Shown piece after piece: positions 19,585-28,468 of a DNA stretch of 64,000 nucleotides (position 1 is the first letter of the stretch; every line of letters starts with the position of its first letter). The DNA is from Lachnospiraceae bacterium. GTDB lineage: Bacteria; Bacillota; Clostridia; Lachnospirales; Lachnospiraceae. Location of the stretch: NCBI GenBank assembly GCA_021202075.1, contig JAJQDT010000128.1, positions 1-64,000 of the forward strand. Reading direction: 5' to 3'. Under the pieces are notes generated by a model. It saw nothing but the letters and a program-made list of their open reading frames with translations. It was not told the origin of the DNA and did not search any database. The translations under genes were made by a program, and so were the position numbers.

Positions 19585-19903
19585 CGATGACGGAGAATAG
19601 TACGCTGATTTTCTTTTTTCAGAGAGACGCCGGCTGGTGTGAGGTGTCAGAAGCGGTCAGGGGAACTCGCTCCCGAGCGGCTGTCCGAAATCTTTTGTCT
19701 GATCCGATACAGGAAATGCAGGAGAGAGTAGACACAGACGGCGCCCGACCGTTACCATGGGAAGGATATCTGATGATCAGAGGAAGGCTTTTCGGTCATC
19801 CGTATCCGCTGAGCGTATGAGTAATCATGAATGAGAGTGGTACCGCGAAAGATTTTGCTATCTTCCGTCTCTTAGGGCATCAGCCTTAAGAGGCGGTTTT
19901 TTA
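19585..19903 (+). promoter_or_regulatory. T-box riboswitch (likely Leu; candidate specifier CTC at 19666-19668) with terminator, upstream of leuA
   Basis: AGAATAGTA, AGAGAG…GCCGGCTGGTGTGAGG, antiterminator GAGAGTGGTACCGCG…CCGTCTCTT, terminator TCTTAGGGcatcaGCCTTAAGAGGCGGTTTTTT. Confidence 0.92.
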
Positions 19904-19906
19904 ATG

Positions 19907-20036
19907 CACACGGCCGCGTAAGGAAATTTCCAGCTTGCGCCCACGTCATAAGGAATCCTCCGACTTTGTCGGCAATCCTTATGACATGGGACGCGGCCGG
20001 CGCGGCGAGCATGGGTGAAATCACCCTGCTCGATTT
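19907..20036 (+). repeat. Intergenic hairpin element family C, copy C2
   Basis: CGGCCGCGT/ACGCGGCCG enclosing GTCATAAGGA…TCCTTATGAC, then GAGCAtGGGTGAaaTCACCCTGCTC; architecture parallels C1. Confidence 0.7.
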
Positions 20037-20072
20037 CAAAGATTCAAAGCAGCAGCGAACAGAAAAGGAGAG

Positions 20073-21758
20073 ATGAAGACTATGATGAACCCGAAGAAGT
20101 ATACGCGCCAGTATTTTATGCCGCCCGTAAGATGTATGAAATGGGCCGAGAAGGAATATGTGGATCATGCGCCGATCTGGTGCAGTGTGGATCTGCGCGA
20201 TGGCAACCAGGCGCTGGTGGTGCCGATGACGCTTGACCAGAAGATCAGCTTTTTCAAGCTTCTGGTGGAGGTTGGCTTTAAGGAAATTGAGGTTGGCTTT
20301 CCGGCTGCCTCGGAGACGGAATACCAGTTTCTCCGCCGCCTGATTGAGGATGACCTGATTCCGGATGATGTGACGGTGCAGGTACTGACCCAGGCGCGGG
20401 AGCATATCATCCGAAAGACCTTTGATGCGCTGAAGGGCGCGAAGAATGCGATTGTGCATGTGTACAATTCGACCTCACTGGCGCAGCGTGAGCAGGTGTT
20501 CCATATGTCAAAGGAGGAGATCCTGAAAATTGCGGTGGACGGTGCAAAGCTTTTGCAGCAGCTTACCGATGAGGCCGGCGAAAAGTATCGGTTTGAGTAC
20601 AGCCCGGAGAGCTTTACCGGCACGGAGGTCGAGTATGCGGCGGAGGTATGCAACGCAGTGCTTGATGTCTGGAAGCCGACGGCTGACCGCAAGGCAATCA
20701 TTAACCTGCCAAGCACCGTACAGATGTCCATGCCGCATATTTACGCAAGCCAGATTGAATATATGAATGACCATCTGAAGTATCGGGATAATGTGGTCAT
20801 TTCCCTGCATCCCCACAATGACAGGGGCTGCGGGATCTCGGATGCGGAGATGGGAATTCTGGCAGGTGCAGACCGCATTGAGGGCACCCTGTTCGGTAAC
20901 GGTGAGCGCACCGGAAATGTGGATATCGTCACGCTTGGAATGAATATGTATGCACAGGGCGTGGATCCGGAGCTTAATTTTAATGATATGACAAAGATTA
21001 CCGAGGCATATGAGCAATATACCGGTATGAAGGTGGACGAGAGAAGCCCGTATGCGGGTGCGCTGGTGTTCGCGGCGTTCTCCGGCTCTCACCAGGATGC
21101 GATTGCAAAGGGAATGAAATACCGCGAGGAGAATCATTCCGAGCTCTGGACGGTTCCGTATCTGCCGATCGACCCGACCGATATCGGCCGTTCCTATGAC
21201 GCGGATGTGATCCGGATCAACAGCCAGTCCGGCAAGGGCGGCGTTGGCTATATTCTCGAGCAGAATTACGGCCTGAAGCTGCCGAAGAAAATGCGCGAGG
21301 CGATGGGATACGCGGCGAAAGGGGTTTCAGACGAGCTGCATAAAGAACTGATGCCGGAAGAAATCTTCCAGCTGTTCAAGGATAAATTCGAGAATATCAC
21401 CGAGCCGTATCACATTCTGGAAATGCACTTTAAACAGCACAATGGGATCATCGCGGAAGTAACGGTATCCTATGACGGTAAGACGAATGTCATTGTTGCT
21501 TCCGGCAATGGCCGTCTGAATGCGGTCAGCAATGCGATGAAACGCCATTTCCGGCTGGAGTACGATCTGATCACGTATGAGGAGCATGCTCTGGAGCAGA
21601 GCTCCAGCTCCCGCGCGATTGCCTATGTGGGAATCCGGGAGAAAAAGACAGGCGAGCTGCACTGGGGCGCGGGCCTGGATGTCGATATCATTAAGGCGTC
21701 CGTCGACGCGCTGCTGACCGCAATCAATCATATGGCAGTGAAGCAGGCGAAGGAATGA
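20073..21758 (+). CDS. leuA: 2-isopropylmalate synthase (start possibly 20082)
   Basis: WCSVDLRDGNQALVVPM, HPHNDRGCGISDAE, LFGNGERTGNVDIVTL, C-terminal regulatory domain. Confidence 0.95.
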   Translation: MKTMMNPKKYTRQYFMPPVRCMKWAEKEYVDHAPIWCSVDLRDGNQALVVPMTLDQKISFFKLLVEVGFKEIEVGFPAASETEYQFLRRLIEDDLIPDDVTVQVLTQAREHIIRKTFDALKGAKNAIVHVYNSTSLAQREQVFHMSKEEILKIAVDGAKLLQQLTDEAGEKYRFEYSPESFTGTEVEYAAEVCNAVLDVWKPTADRKAIINLPSTVQMSMPHIYASQIEYMNDHLKYRDNVVISLHPHNDRGCGISDAEMGILAGADRIEGTLFGNGERTGNVDIVTLGMNMYAQGVDPELNFNDMTKITEAYEQYTGMKVDERSPYAGALVFAAFSGSHQDAIAKGMKYREENHSELWTVPYLPIDPTDIGRSYDADVIRINSQSGKGGVGYILEQNYGLKLPKKMREAMGYAAKGVSDELHKELMPEEIFQLFKDKFENITEPYHILEMHFKQHNGIIAEVTVSYDGKTNVIVASGNGRLNAVSNAMKRHFRLEYDLITYEEHALEQSSSSRAIAYVGIREKKTGELHWGAGLDVDIIKASVDALLTAINHMAVKQAKE

Positions 21759-21837
21759 TTCCGGCAGCTGTGAAGAAGTGAAACTGTCAGGAAAACGCCG
21801 GCTTTACAGAGCAAAGGACTGCACATAATTCCTGCCA

Positions 21838-22320
21838 TCACGTTGCGTTTTTGGCAACCATCGATTCCTCCCGGAAATCCGGCATGGATGAAAAGTCGTT
21901 TTTCTCCGTACTCAGCACGTAATGTGTTTTTGTCAGGCGCACGCCCTCCTGTTGCTTGATTTCCCGGTGGATTTCCTCAAGGTCTCTGGAGGAATGGCAG
22001 CAGATTTTCAGCATATAATCAAATTCTCCTGTCAGATAATAGCAGGAGACGATGTGTGGATTGCCGCGCACATATTTGACAAAAGGATCGGTAAAACGCG
22101 GATGCTCCAGGCTGACTTCCATCAGAACGGTCAGATCGTTTCCGATTTTCGCATCGTCCATGATAATCGTGTAAGATTGTATGACGCCGGCGGCTTCCAG
22201 CTTCCGGATCCGTTCAATCACGGACGATACGGAGAGGTGGATTTCATGGCTGATGTCAGAAGCTTTGCGGCGTCCGTTTTCCTTTAACGCTAAAATGATT
22301 TTGTGATCAATGTTATCCAT
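21838..22320 (-). CDS. Lrp/AsnC family transcriptional regulator
   Basis: MDNIDHKIILALKENGRRKASDISHEIHLSVSSVIERIRKLEAAGVI + RAM domain. Confidence 0.92.
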   Translation of the reverse strand: MDNIDHKIILALKENGRRKASDISHEIHLSVSSVIERIRKLEAAGVIQSYTIIMDDAKIGNDLTVLMEVSLEHPRFTDPFVKYVRGNPHIVSCYYLTGEFDYMLKICCHSSRDLEEIHREIKQQEGVRLTKTHYVLSTEKNDFSSMPDFREESMVAKNAT

Positions 22321-22399
22321 AAAAAACCTCACTTTTGCCTTTTGAATCTGATATGACCTGTAATTGAGAAGCGGCTTCCTTATTTATAACAAGGGGAAT

Positions 22400-22476
22400 C
22401 GGACAGGGGCATCTCTCTCTGTCCGCCGTACGGGCGCGAGTGGCGCAAGCCACAAAACTCCTTATGCGCCCCTGCG
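22400..22476 (-). repeat. Intergenic hairpin element family C, copy C3 plus adjacent H hairpin
   Basis: CGGACAG…CTGTCCG; then cgggcgcgagtggcgcaagccacaaaactccttatgcgccc (reverse complement GGGCGCATAAGGAGTTTTGTGGC…). Confidence 0.65.
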
Positions 22477-22480
22477 AATG

Positions 22481-22528
22481 AAAAAGGACAGGAACGTCAT
22501 GGCAATACCAGACGTCCCTGTCCTTTTT
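22481..22528. terminator. Bidirectional terminator hairpin
   Basis: AAAAAGGACAGGAACGTC…GACGTCCCTGTCCTTTTT. Confidence 0.8.
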
Positions 22529-22612
22529 CGATTCTGATTCTAAAACTGTTTTTTGAAAAAGTCAATCAGATTTTTTTCGTGACCAGACGTCAGACTATAT
22601 TCCAACATAAAG

Positions 22613-22690
22613 ACCTGTTAGAAAATAACTTATGCACATTGCACCGCCTAATGAGCGAATCGCTGACCATAAAAGCCTCGACGCAGCCCG
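22613..22690 (+). repeat. Dispersed intergenic repeat family A, copy A3
   Basis: cctgttagaaaataacttatgcacattgcaccgcctaatgagcgaatcgctgaccataaaagcctcgacgcagcccg. Confidence 0.8.
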
Positions 22691-22847
22691 AAAATGACAC
22701 TGGTTGAAACATAATTACTTCAGCTTTTTTTCACAGCACAGACATAATTTCCCGATATAGTTTGGGATGCTTTTATGGGAAAGCAGCGGCAAAAGGACAC
22801 GGCTCATGCCGTTTCCTGTAAAAATTGATTATGGAGGCGAAAGATTT

Positions 22848-24959
22848 ATGAAAAAACAGTATATCGCGGTTATGATGGGGTTGGTGATTTCACTGGCGCC
22901 GGTTGGCGCATATGCAGAAGAAAGCCAGACGGAAATGAACACGGAAGCTTCGGATTCATCGCAGATTCCGAATGATCTGCCGGAGGATGCACAGGATATG
23001 TCCTCAATGGTGATGGGTACCGTCACGGAGATTGGTGAGGACTTTATTACGATTACGACAACGACGGATGAGACGCAGACGATTTCCCTGACGGATGAGA
23101 CGCAGTACCAGAAGATGAGCGGCGGTATGGGCGGCATGGGCACGGATGGAGCTTCGGCAGATGGCGAAGCACCGTCAGATGCAGGCGGGGAAGCGCCGTC
23201 AGATGCAGGCGGCGAGGCACCGTCGGATGCGGGCGGCGAGGCACCGTCGGATGTAGGCGGAGAAGCGCCGTCAGATGCAGGCGGCGAAATACCGTCGGAT
23301 GTGGGCGGAGAAGCGCCGTCAGACGCGGGCGGCGAAGCTCCGTCAGACGCAGGCGGCGAAGCTCCGTCAGACGCAGGCGGCGAAGTACCGTCGGATGTTG
23401 GCGGTGATGATTCCTCTGAGGAGGGAGAAATGGGCGGCCGCGGCATGGGCGGATCAATGGAGACAGAGGAAATAACGCTTGCTGATATCGAGGCGGGCGA
23501 TTCGGTCATGATTTCTCTGGATGAGGATGGCGCTGCTGCTATAGTAATTGTGCAGTCGATGGACGGCTTCGCGGATGGCGAAGGCGGCATGGGCGGCGGG
23601 ATGGATAGCACAGGCATGGGCGGTGAAGGCGGCATGGGCGGCGGCCAGTCGTCAGGCGTCGACAGCTATGATGCGGTAAATGAGATTTCGGAGGATACAA
23701 CGCTTGATTCCCAGGAAATTATTTCCACTGGTACGGACGAAAATGCGGTTCTGGTTTCCTCTAATGTGAACGTAGTGCTTACGAATGATACCATTACCAG
23801 AGATTCAGATGACAGTACAGGCGGGGACAATTCCAGCTTTTACGGCGTGGGAGCGGCCGTTCTGGCGACAGACGGAACGCTCACAGTCAGTGATTGCACG
23901 ATTTCCACGGATTCGGAGGGCGGCGCCGGCGTCTTTGCGTATGGAGACGGTGTGGTTTATGTGATGGATACCGTCATTGATACGCAGCTGAATACGTCGG
24001 GCGGCATCCATGTGGCAGGCGGCGGCACTCTTTATGCATGGGATGTTACCGCAACGACAAACGGTACCTCTTCGGCGGCTGTTCGCAGCGACCGGGGCAG
24101 CGGAACGATGGTCGTTGACGGCGGAACCTATACGTCGAATGGTTCCGATTCACCGGCTGTGTACTGCACGGCGGATATCGCAATCAGCGGCGCAGAGCTG
24201 ACGGCAACCTCTTCAGAGGCCGTCTGCATTGAGGGACTGAACACGCTTCGCCTCTATGACTGTGATCTGACCGGGATGGCGCCGGATGATGAGCGCAACG
24301 ACAACACCTGGACGGTCATTGTTTACCAGAGTATGTCCGGGGATTCCGAGGTTGGAAACGGAACCTTCCAGATGGTGGGCGGTACGCTGACATCAACGAA
24401 CGGAGGTCTGTTCTATACAACGAATACGGAATGCACAATCACACTGGAGAATGTAGAAATCAGCGCTGCGGACGACTGTGAATTTTTCCTGCAGTGTACC
24501 GGCAATACGAACTCCAGAGGTTGGGGAACGACTGGCAGCAATGGTTCAGACTGTCTGTTTACCGCAATCAGCCAGGAAATGAACGGCGATGTGATATGGG
24601 ATTCCATCAGTACGCTTGATTTTTATATGACGGATGGCAGCACGCTGACCGGAGCGGTGGTCAATGATGAGACATGGGCTGGAAACGGCGGAAGCGGCTA
24701 TTGCAATGTGATTATCAGTGAAGATTCTGCCTGGGTGGTGACCGGCGACAGCACGGTGACTTCGCTCTCCTGCAGCGGTACGATTACAGATGCGGATGGA
24801 AATGCCGTCACGATCGTGGGAACCGATGGCACGGTTTATGTAGAAGGCAGCAGTGCGTACACGATTACGGTAGAATCCTACAGTGACAGCGCGGATGTTT
24901 CCGGCGCTTCCGCGACGGACAGCTTTGATGATCATGCTGTAGAGCGCCCGGAGGTGTAA
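22848..24959 (+). CDS. Secreted repeat protein, probable right-handed beta-helix / carbohydrate-binding-like domain, with Gly/Met-rich segments
   Basis: Signal peptide; GGEAPSDA repeats; GGMGG segments; repeated short beta-strand-like units (GTLTVSDCTIS…, VVYVMDTVID…). Confidence 0.75.
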   Translation: MKKQYIAVMMGLVISLAPVGAYAEESQTEMNTEASDSSQIPNDLPEDAQDMSSMVMGTVTEIGEDFITITTTTDETQTISLTDETQYQKMSGGMGGMGTDGASADGEAPSDAGGEAPSDAGGEAPSDAGGEAPSDVGGEAPSDAGGEIPSDVGGEAPSDAGGEAPSDAGGEAPSDAGGEVPSDVGGDDSSEEGEMGGRGMGGSMETEEITLADIEAGDSVMISLDEDGAAAIVIVQSMDGFADGEGGMGGGMDSTGMGGEGGMGGGQSSGVDSYDAVNEISEDTTLDSQEIISTGTDENAVLVSSNVNVVLTNDTITRDSDDSTGGDNSSFYGVGAAVLATDGTLTVSDCTISTDSEGGAGVFAYGDGVVYVMDTVIDTQLNTSGGIHVAGGGTLYAWDVTATTNGTSSAAVRSDRGSGTMVVDGGTYTSNGSDSPAVYCTADIAISGAELTATSSEAVCIEGLNTLRLYDCDLTGMAPDDERNDNTWTVIVYQSMSGDSEVGNGTFQMVGGTLTSTNGGLFYTTNTECTITLENVEISAADDCEFFLQCTGNTNSRGWGTTGSNGSDCLFTAISQEMNGDVIWDSISTLDFYMTDGSTLTGAVVNDETWAGNGGSGYCNVIISEDSAWVVTGDSTVTSLSCSGTITDADGNAVTIVGTDGTVYVEGSSAYTITVESYSDSADVSGASATDSFDDHAVERPEV
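23163..23402 (+). repeat. 10 x 24-bp in-frame minisatellite encoding GGEAPSDA-type units
   Basis: ggcgaagcaccgtcagatgcaggc… units with V/I variants. Confidence 0.95.
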
Positions 24960-24974
24960 AGAATACGAGTGGAT

Positions 24975-25030
24975 GTGCCTCACACGTTATCCGGAACAAT
25001 CTGCATATGTTATTTTCTGACAGTCCCTTA
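24975..25030. repeat. Dispersed intergenic repeat, variant subfamily A' copy 2
   Basis: gtgcctcacacgttatccggaacaatctgcatatgttattttctgacagtccctta matches 10105-10160. Confidence 0.6.
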
Positions 25031-25080
25031 CCGGTTTGAACCGGAATGACACACAGGTGTATGTAAGCAAATAATGTAAC

Positions 25081-25123
25081 TGAAATCCAGGAATTGACAA
25101 ATTGCCAGTTCCTGGATTTTTTT
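25081..25123 (+). terminator. Rho-independent terminator
   Basis: AAATCCAGGAA…TTCCTGGATTTTTTT. Confidence 0.75.
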
Positions 25124-25228
25124 CGACAGCAACTGTTTTTTTTCGCCATCTTTCCCCTTATTACTTGACTTTGCGCCCGAATGAGAATAGAATGATTAAT
25201 TGCGATAGGCGGTTAAAGGGGAGCGGGT

Positions 25229-26233
25229 ATGGCACAAAAACAGCGCAGGCGCAAACGGCGTCGCTCGGAAGTTGCGTTTGTTATCAAACTATTTATAATG
25301 GTCCTCCTTGTTATTTTTATATTTGAGGGACGACTGATTTATACATTATTTACTTTTGATTCTGCCGGGCGGGTGGTTACGCAGGTGAATGAAGAGGAAA
25401 CCGAGACGGATTCGATGAAGGAAGAGAACGAGGCCGGGACCAGGTCAGGGACAGCATCCGGGACCGGGGCTGCGCTGAACAGTTACGGGACTTATCTGGC
25501 CGGGCTGTCGGACGCGGGAGTGTCGCAGGATGCGGAGGTAAGAGAGCCTCATGCCACCGTGTCGAATCCGGACAGCGCGGCGATTGTCGGAGAGCAGGAG
25601 GAAGCAGTGGATGACACCTATTTTTCCAATGCGGTGTTTATCGGCGATTCCAGGATGGAGGGATTCCGGAATACATCCGGGATCACGCAGGGTACCTTCT
25701 TTACAAGCGTTGGCATGTCTCTGGATTCTATGACCAGTGATAAGATTATCTCCGATGGCACGGATACGATGACGGTCGCGGCGGCACTTTCGGGCGGTAC
25801 TTATGGGAAAATTTATATTATGCTTGGAGCCAATGACCTCGGGGAGTACAGCTGGGATGATTTCAAATCGGGGCTTGTGTCTGTGACCCGTCGGTTTCTG
25901 GAAATTCAGCCGGATGCGATCCTCTATATCTGCAGTTGTATTTATGTGGAAGAAGACAAGGTCACGACCGGTGATTATATCAATAACGAAAATGTTGACC
26001 AGCTCAACGAGGTTTTACTTGAGGTGTGCGAGGATCAGGGATATTATTATCTGGATCTGAACGAAGAGCTTTCTGACGGATATGGTTCACTTGCCCTGGA
26101 CGCTTCCGAAGACGGCGTTCATCTGACTGTCGAGTCCTGTAAAAAGATGCTGAACTATCTGAAGACGCACTATGTGAGCGCGGAAGCTTCTGAGGCGGAG
26201 ACAGAGACAGAGTCAGAGTCTGAAACCGGGTGA
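25229..26233 (+). CDS. Membrane-anchored SGNH/GDSL-type hydrolase
   Basis: N-terminal TM; FIGDSRMEG, MLGANDLGE, DGVHLTVESC. Confidence 0.82.
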   Translation: MAQKQRRRKRRRSEVAFVIKLFIMVLLVIFIFEGRLIYTLFTFDSAGRVVTQVNEEETETDSMKEENEAGTRSGTASGTGAALNSYGTYLAGLSDAGVSQDAEVREPHATVSNPDSAAIVGEQEEAVDDTYFSNAVFIGDSRMEGFRNTSGITQGTFFTSVGMSLDSMTSDKIISDGTDTMTVAAALSGGTYGKIYIMLGANDLGEYSWDDFKSGLVSVTRRFLEIQPDAILYICSCIYVEEDKVTTGDYINNENVDQLNEVLLEVCEDQGYYYLDLNEELSDGYGSLALDASEDGVHLTVESCKKMLNYLKTHYVSAEASEAETETESESETG

Positions 26234-26418
26234 GAAGCGGTCGGATTCCGGAATCTTTGGAACTTAAAAATCATTTCTTGCGCAAAGTGGGAAATTTGGG
26301 TTCCGGCCTGTCCGGGTCAGGGTTCTGAAAACCCGGAAAAAGAAATGGCAGGACAAGTGAACCATAAGTGAACCATTCTGGGAAATTCAAACGAGGGAAA
26401 AAGGAGATTATTCAGAGT

Positions 26419-26886
26419 ATGAAAAAATTTACGACAGTTTTTTGCGCGGCGGTACTGGCACTTTCCCTGACGGCCTGCGGCTCAAAGACGGAGGAACCGG
26501 TATCGATTGATGTTTCCGAGCTGGCGGAAGCCCTTCTGGAGACAGTCACCTCAGATGACCTGAGTGAAACGGCATCTTCCCTGATTCCTTCTATTTATTA
26601 TCTCGATGAGGAGGATGTTGCATCAGCGGTCGCTTATGCGAGCTCCGGTGCGACGACCTGTGAGATTGCCGTGATTGAGAGCGCGGATTCTGAGGATGTC
26701 AGCAACGTGGAGTCGATGATGCAGACACGCGTGGACAATCAGACGACACTCTATGCTTCCTATAATCAGAGTGAAGCGGATCGGCTGGACACCGCAATCA
26801 TTAAGAGCGCGGGGAATTATACGGTGCTTTGTGTCTGCGACGATACGGATGGAGCGGAGGATATCCTGAAATCCTACGGATTCTGA
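26419..26886 (+). CDS. Lipoprotein, DUF4358-like
   Basis: Lipobox LSLTACGS; DVSELAEALLE…SIYYLD…; upstream of MBOAT gene. Confidence 0.75.
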   Translation: MKKFTTVFCAAVLALSLTACGSKTEEPVSIDVSELAEALLETVTSDDLSETASSLIPSIYYLDEEDVASAVAYASSGATTCEIAVIESADSEDVSNVESMMQTRVDNQTTLYASYNQSEADRLDTAIIKSAGNYTVLCVCDDTDGAEDILKSYGF

Positions 26887-26900
26887 TATGAGGAGAAATT

Positions 26901-28322
26901 ATGGTTTTTAGCAGCCTGCTGTTTTTATTTCGCTTTTTGCCGGCAGTGCTCCTTTTTTATTATCTGGCGCCGCACGGCTGGCGCAATCTTGTGCTGCTTT
27001 TGTTCAGCCTGCTGTTTTACGCCTGGGGGGAGCCGGTCTATATTCTTCTGATGCTTGCCTCTATTCTGATTTCGTATTCCGGCGGAAGAGCGGTGGATGC
27101 TATGAAACGGGTCGGAAGAGAGCGGGCAGCGCGGAATGCCCTGGCTGGCTCGGTCATCATCAGCCTGGCTCTGCTGGGCTTTTTCAAATACGCGGATTTC
27201 GCCATCGGAACGGTAAATACATTGACAAATGCCCGGCTGCAGCTGCTGAATCTGGCGCTGCCGATTGGCATTTCTTTTTATACCTTTCAGACCATGTCCT
27301 ATACGATTGATGTGTACCGGGGGGAAGCCCGGGTGCAGAAAAATCTGATTTCCTATGGGGCATATGTTTCGATGTTTCCCCAGCTGATTGCGGGGCCGAT
27401 TGTGCAGTACAAGACAATTGACGCGCAGCTGCGCAGCAGACGGGAGAGCCCGGAGGAGTTTGCTCAGGGCATACAGCGATTTCTGATCGGCCTTGGGAAA
27501 AAGGTGCTGCTGGCGAACAATGCGGGAGAATTGTGGGATACCATCAATGCCATGACTGTATCGGAGGTACCGGTGCTGACGGCCTGGCTGGGGCTGGCCG
27601 CCTATACATTGCAGATTTATTTTGACTTTTCTGCATATTCGGATATGGCGATCGGTCTGGGGCATATGTTTGGCTTTCATTTTCTGGAGAATTTCAACTA
27701 CCCTTATGTTTCGAAAAGCATTACGGAATTCTGGCGCAGGTGGCATATCTCTCTTAGCACCTGGTTCCGGGAGTATGTGTACATCCCGCTTGGCGGCAAT
27801 CGGGTCACGCCTGTGTGCCATATCCGCAACCTGATGATTGTCTGGCTGCTGACCGGCATCTGGCATGGTGCAAGCTGGAATTTTGTGGCCTGGGGCGTAT
27901 ACTACGGCATACTGCTTGTGATTGAAAAATATATTCTGGGACGCCATCTTGAAAAACTCCCCGCTTTGCTGCAGCATATTTACTGCATGGTACTTGTGAT
28001 GCTTGGATGGAACCTGTTTATGTTTGGCGACCTCTCGCAGAGCCTGTCTTATCTGGGCGCCTTGTCTGGCAGCTATGGCGCCGGGCTCTGGAACACAGAG
28101 ACCATCTATCTGCTTTTGAATCATCTGGTTCTTCTGGTTTTTCTGGTACTGGGAAGCACCAGACTTCCGAAAAGGCTGGGAGACGCATTCTGCGCGCGCT
28201 TTGCAGAAAAGAACGCGGTGATGCTCTCGGCAAGGGGGCTGTTCTTTGCTCTGGTTTTCCTGCTGTCCGTAGCCTGGCTGGTGGATGCGTCGTACAATCC
28301 GTTTTTGTATTTCCGGTTCTAA
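26901..28322 (+). CDS. MBOAT family O-acyltransferase (AlgI/DltB-like)
   Basis: FWRRWHISLSTWFREYVYIPLGGNR…WLLTGIWHGASWNFVAWG. Confidence 0.95.
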   Translation: MVFSSLLFLFRFLPAVLLFYYLAPHGWRNLVLLLFSLLFYAWGEPVYILLMLASILISYSGGRAVDAMKRVGRERAARNALAGSVIISLALLGFFKYADFAIGTVNTLTNARLQLLNLALPIGISFYTFQTMSYTIDVYRGEARVQKNLISYGAYVSMFPQLIAGPIVQYKTIDAQLRSRRESPEEFAQGIQRFLIGLGKKVLLANNAGELWDTINAMTVSEVPVLTAWLGLAAYTLQIYFDFSAYSDMAIGLGHMFGFHFLENFNYPYVSKSITEFWRRWHISLSTWFREYVYIPLGGNRVTPVCHIRNLMIVWLLTGIWHGASWNFVAWGVYYGILLVIEKYILGRHLEKLPALLQHIYCMVLVMLGWNLFMFGDLSQSLSYLGALSGSYGAGLWNTETIYLLLNHLVLLVFLVLGSTRLPKRLGDAFCARFAEKNAVMLSARGLFFALVFLLSVAWLVDASYNPFLYFRF

Positions 28323-28323
28323 G

Positions 28324-28402
28324 GCTCTGTCACGAAATAACCTATGCATCTTACACCGCCTAACGCGGGAATCGCAGTTCATAAAAGCCTCGACGCAGCC
28401 CG
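28324..28402 (+). repeat. Dispersed intergenic repeat family A, copy A4
   Basis: ctctgtcacgaaataacctatgcatcttacaccgcctaacgcgggaatcgcagttcataaaagcctcgacgcagcccg; nearly identical to A7. Confidence 0.9.
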
Positions 28403-28468
28403 CATGGAAACGGGCAGGCGCGGGCGGAAGGAAACACAGGAAATGACAGAAGCAGGAAGGGAATTTGC

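Noticed and set aside
23163-23402. CRISPR-like regular repeat
   Set aside because: Units are contiguous 24-mers with no spacers and lie in frame in a CDS.
22829-23635. Ser/Pro-rich 268-aa minus-strand ORF with PPASDGAS repeats
   Set aside because: Reverse reading of the GGEAPSDA minisatellite; the plus strand has signal peptide, RBS and a long frame.
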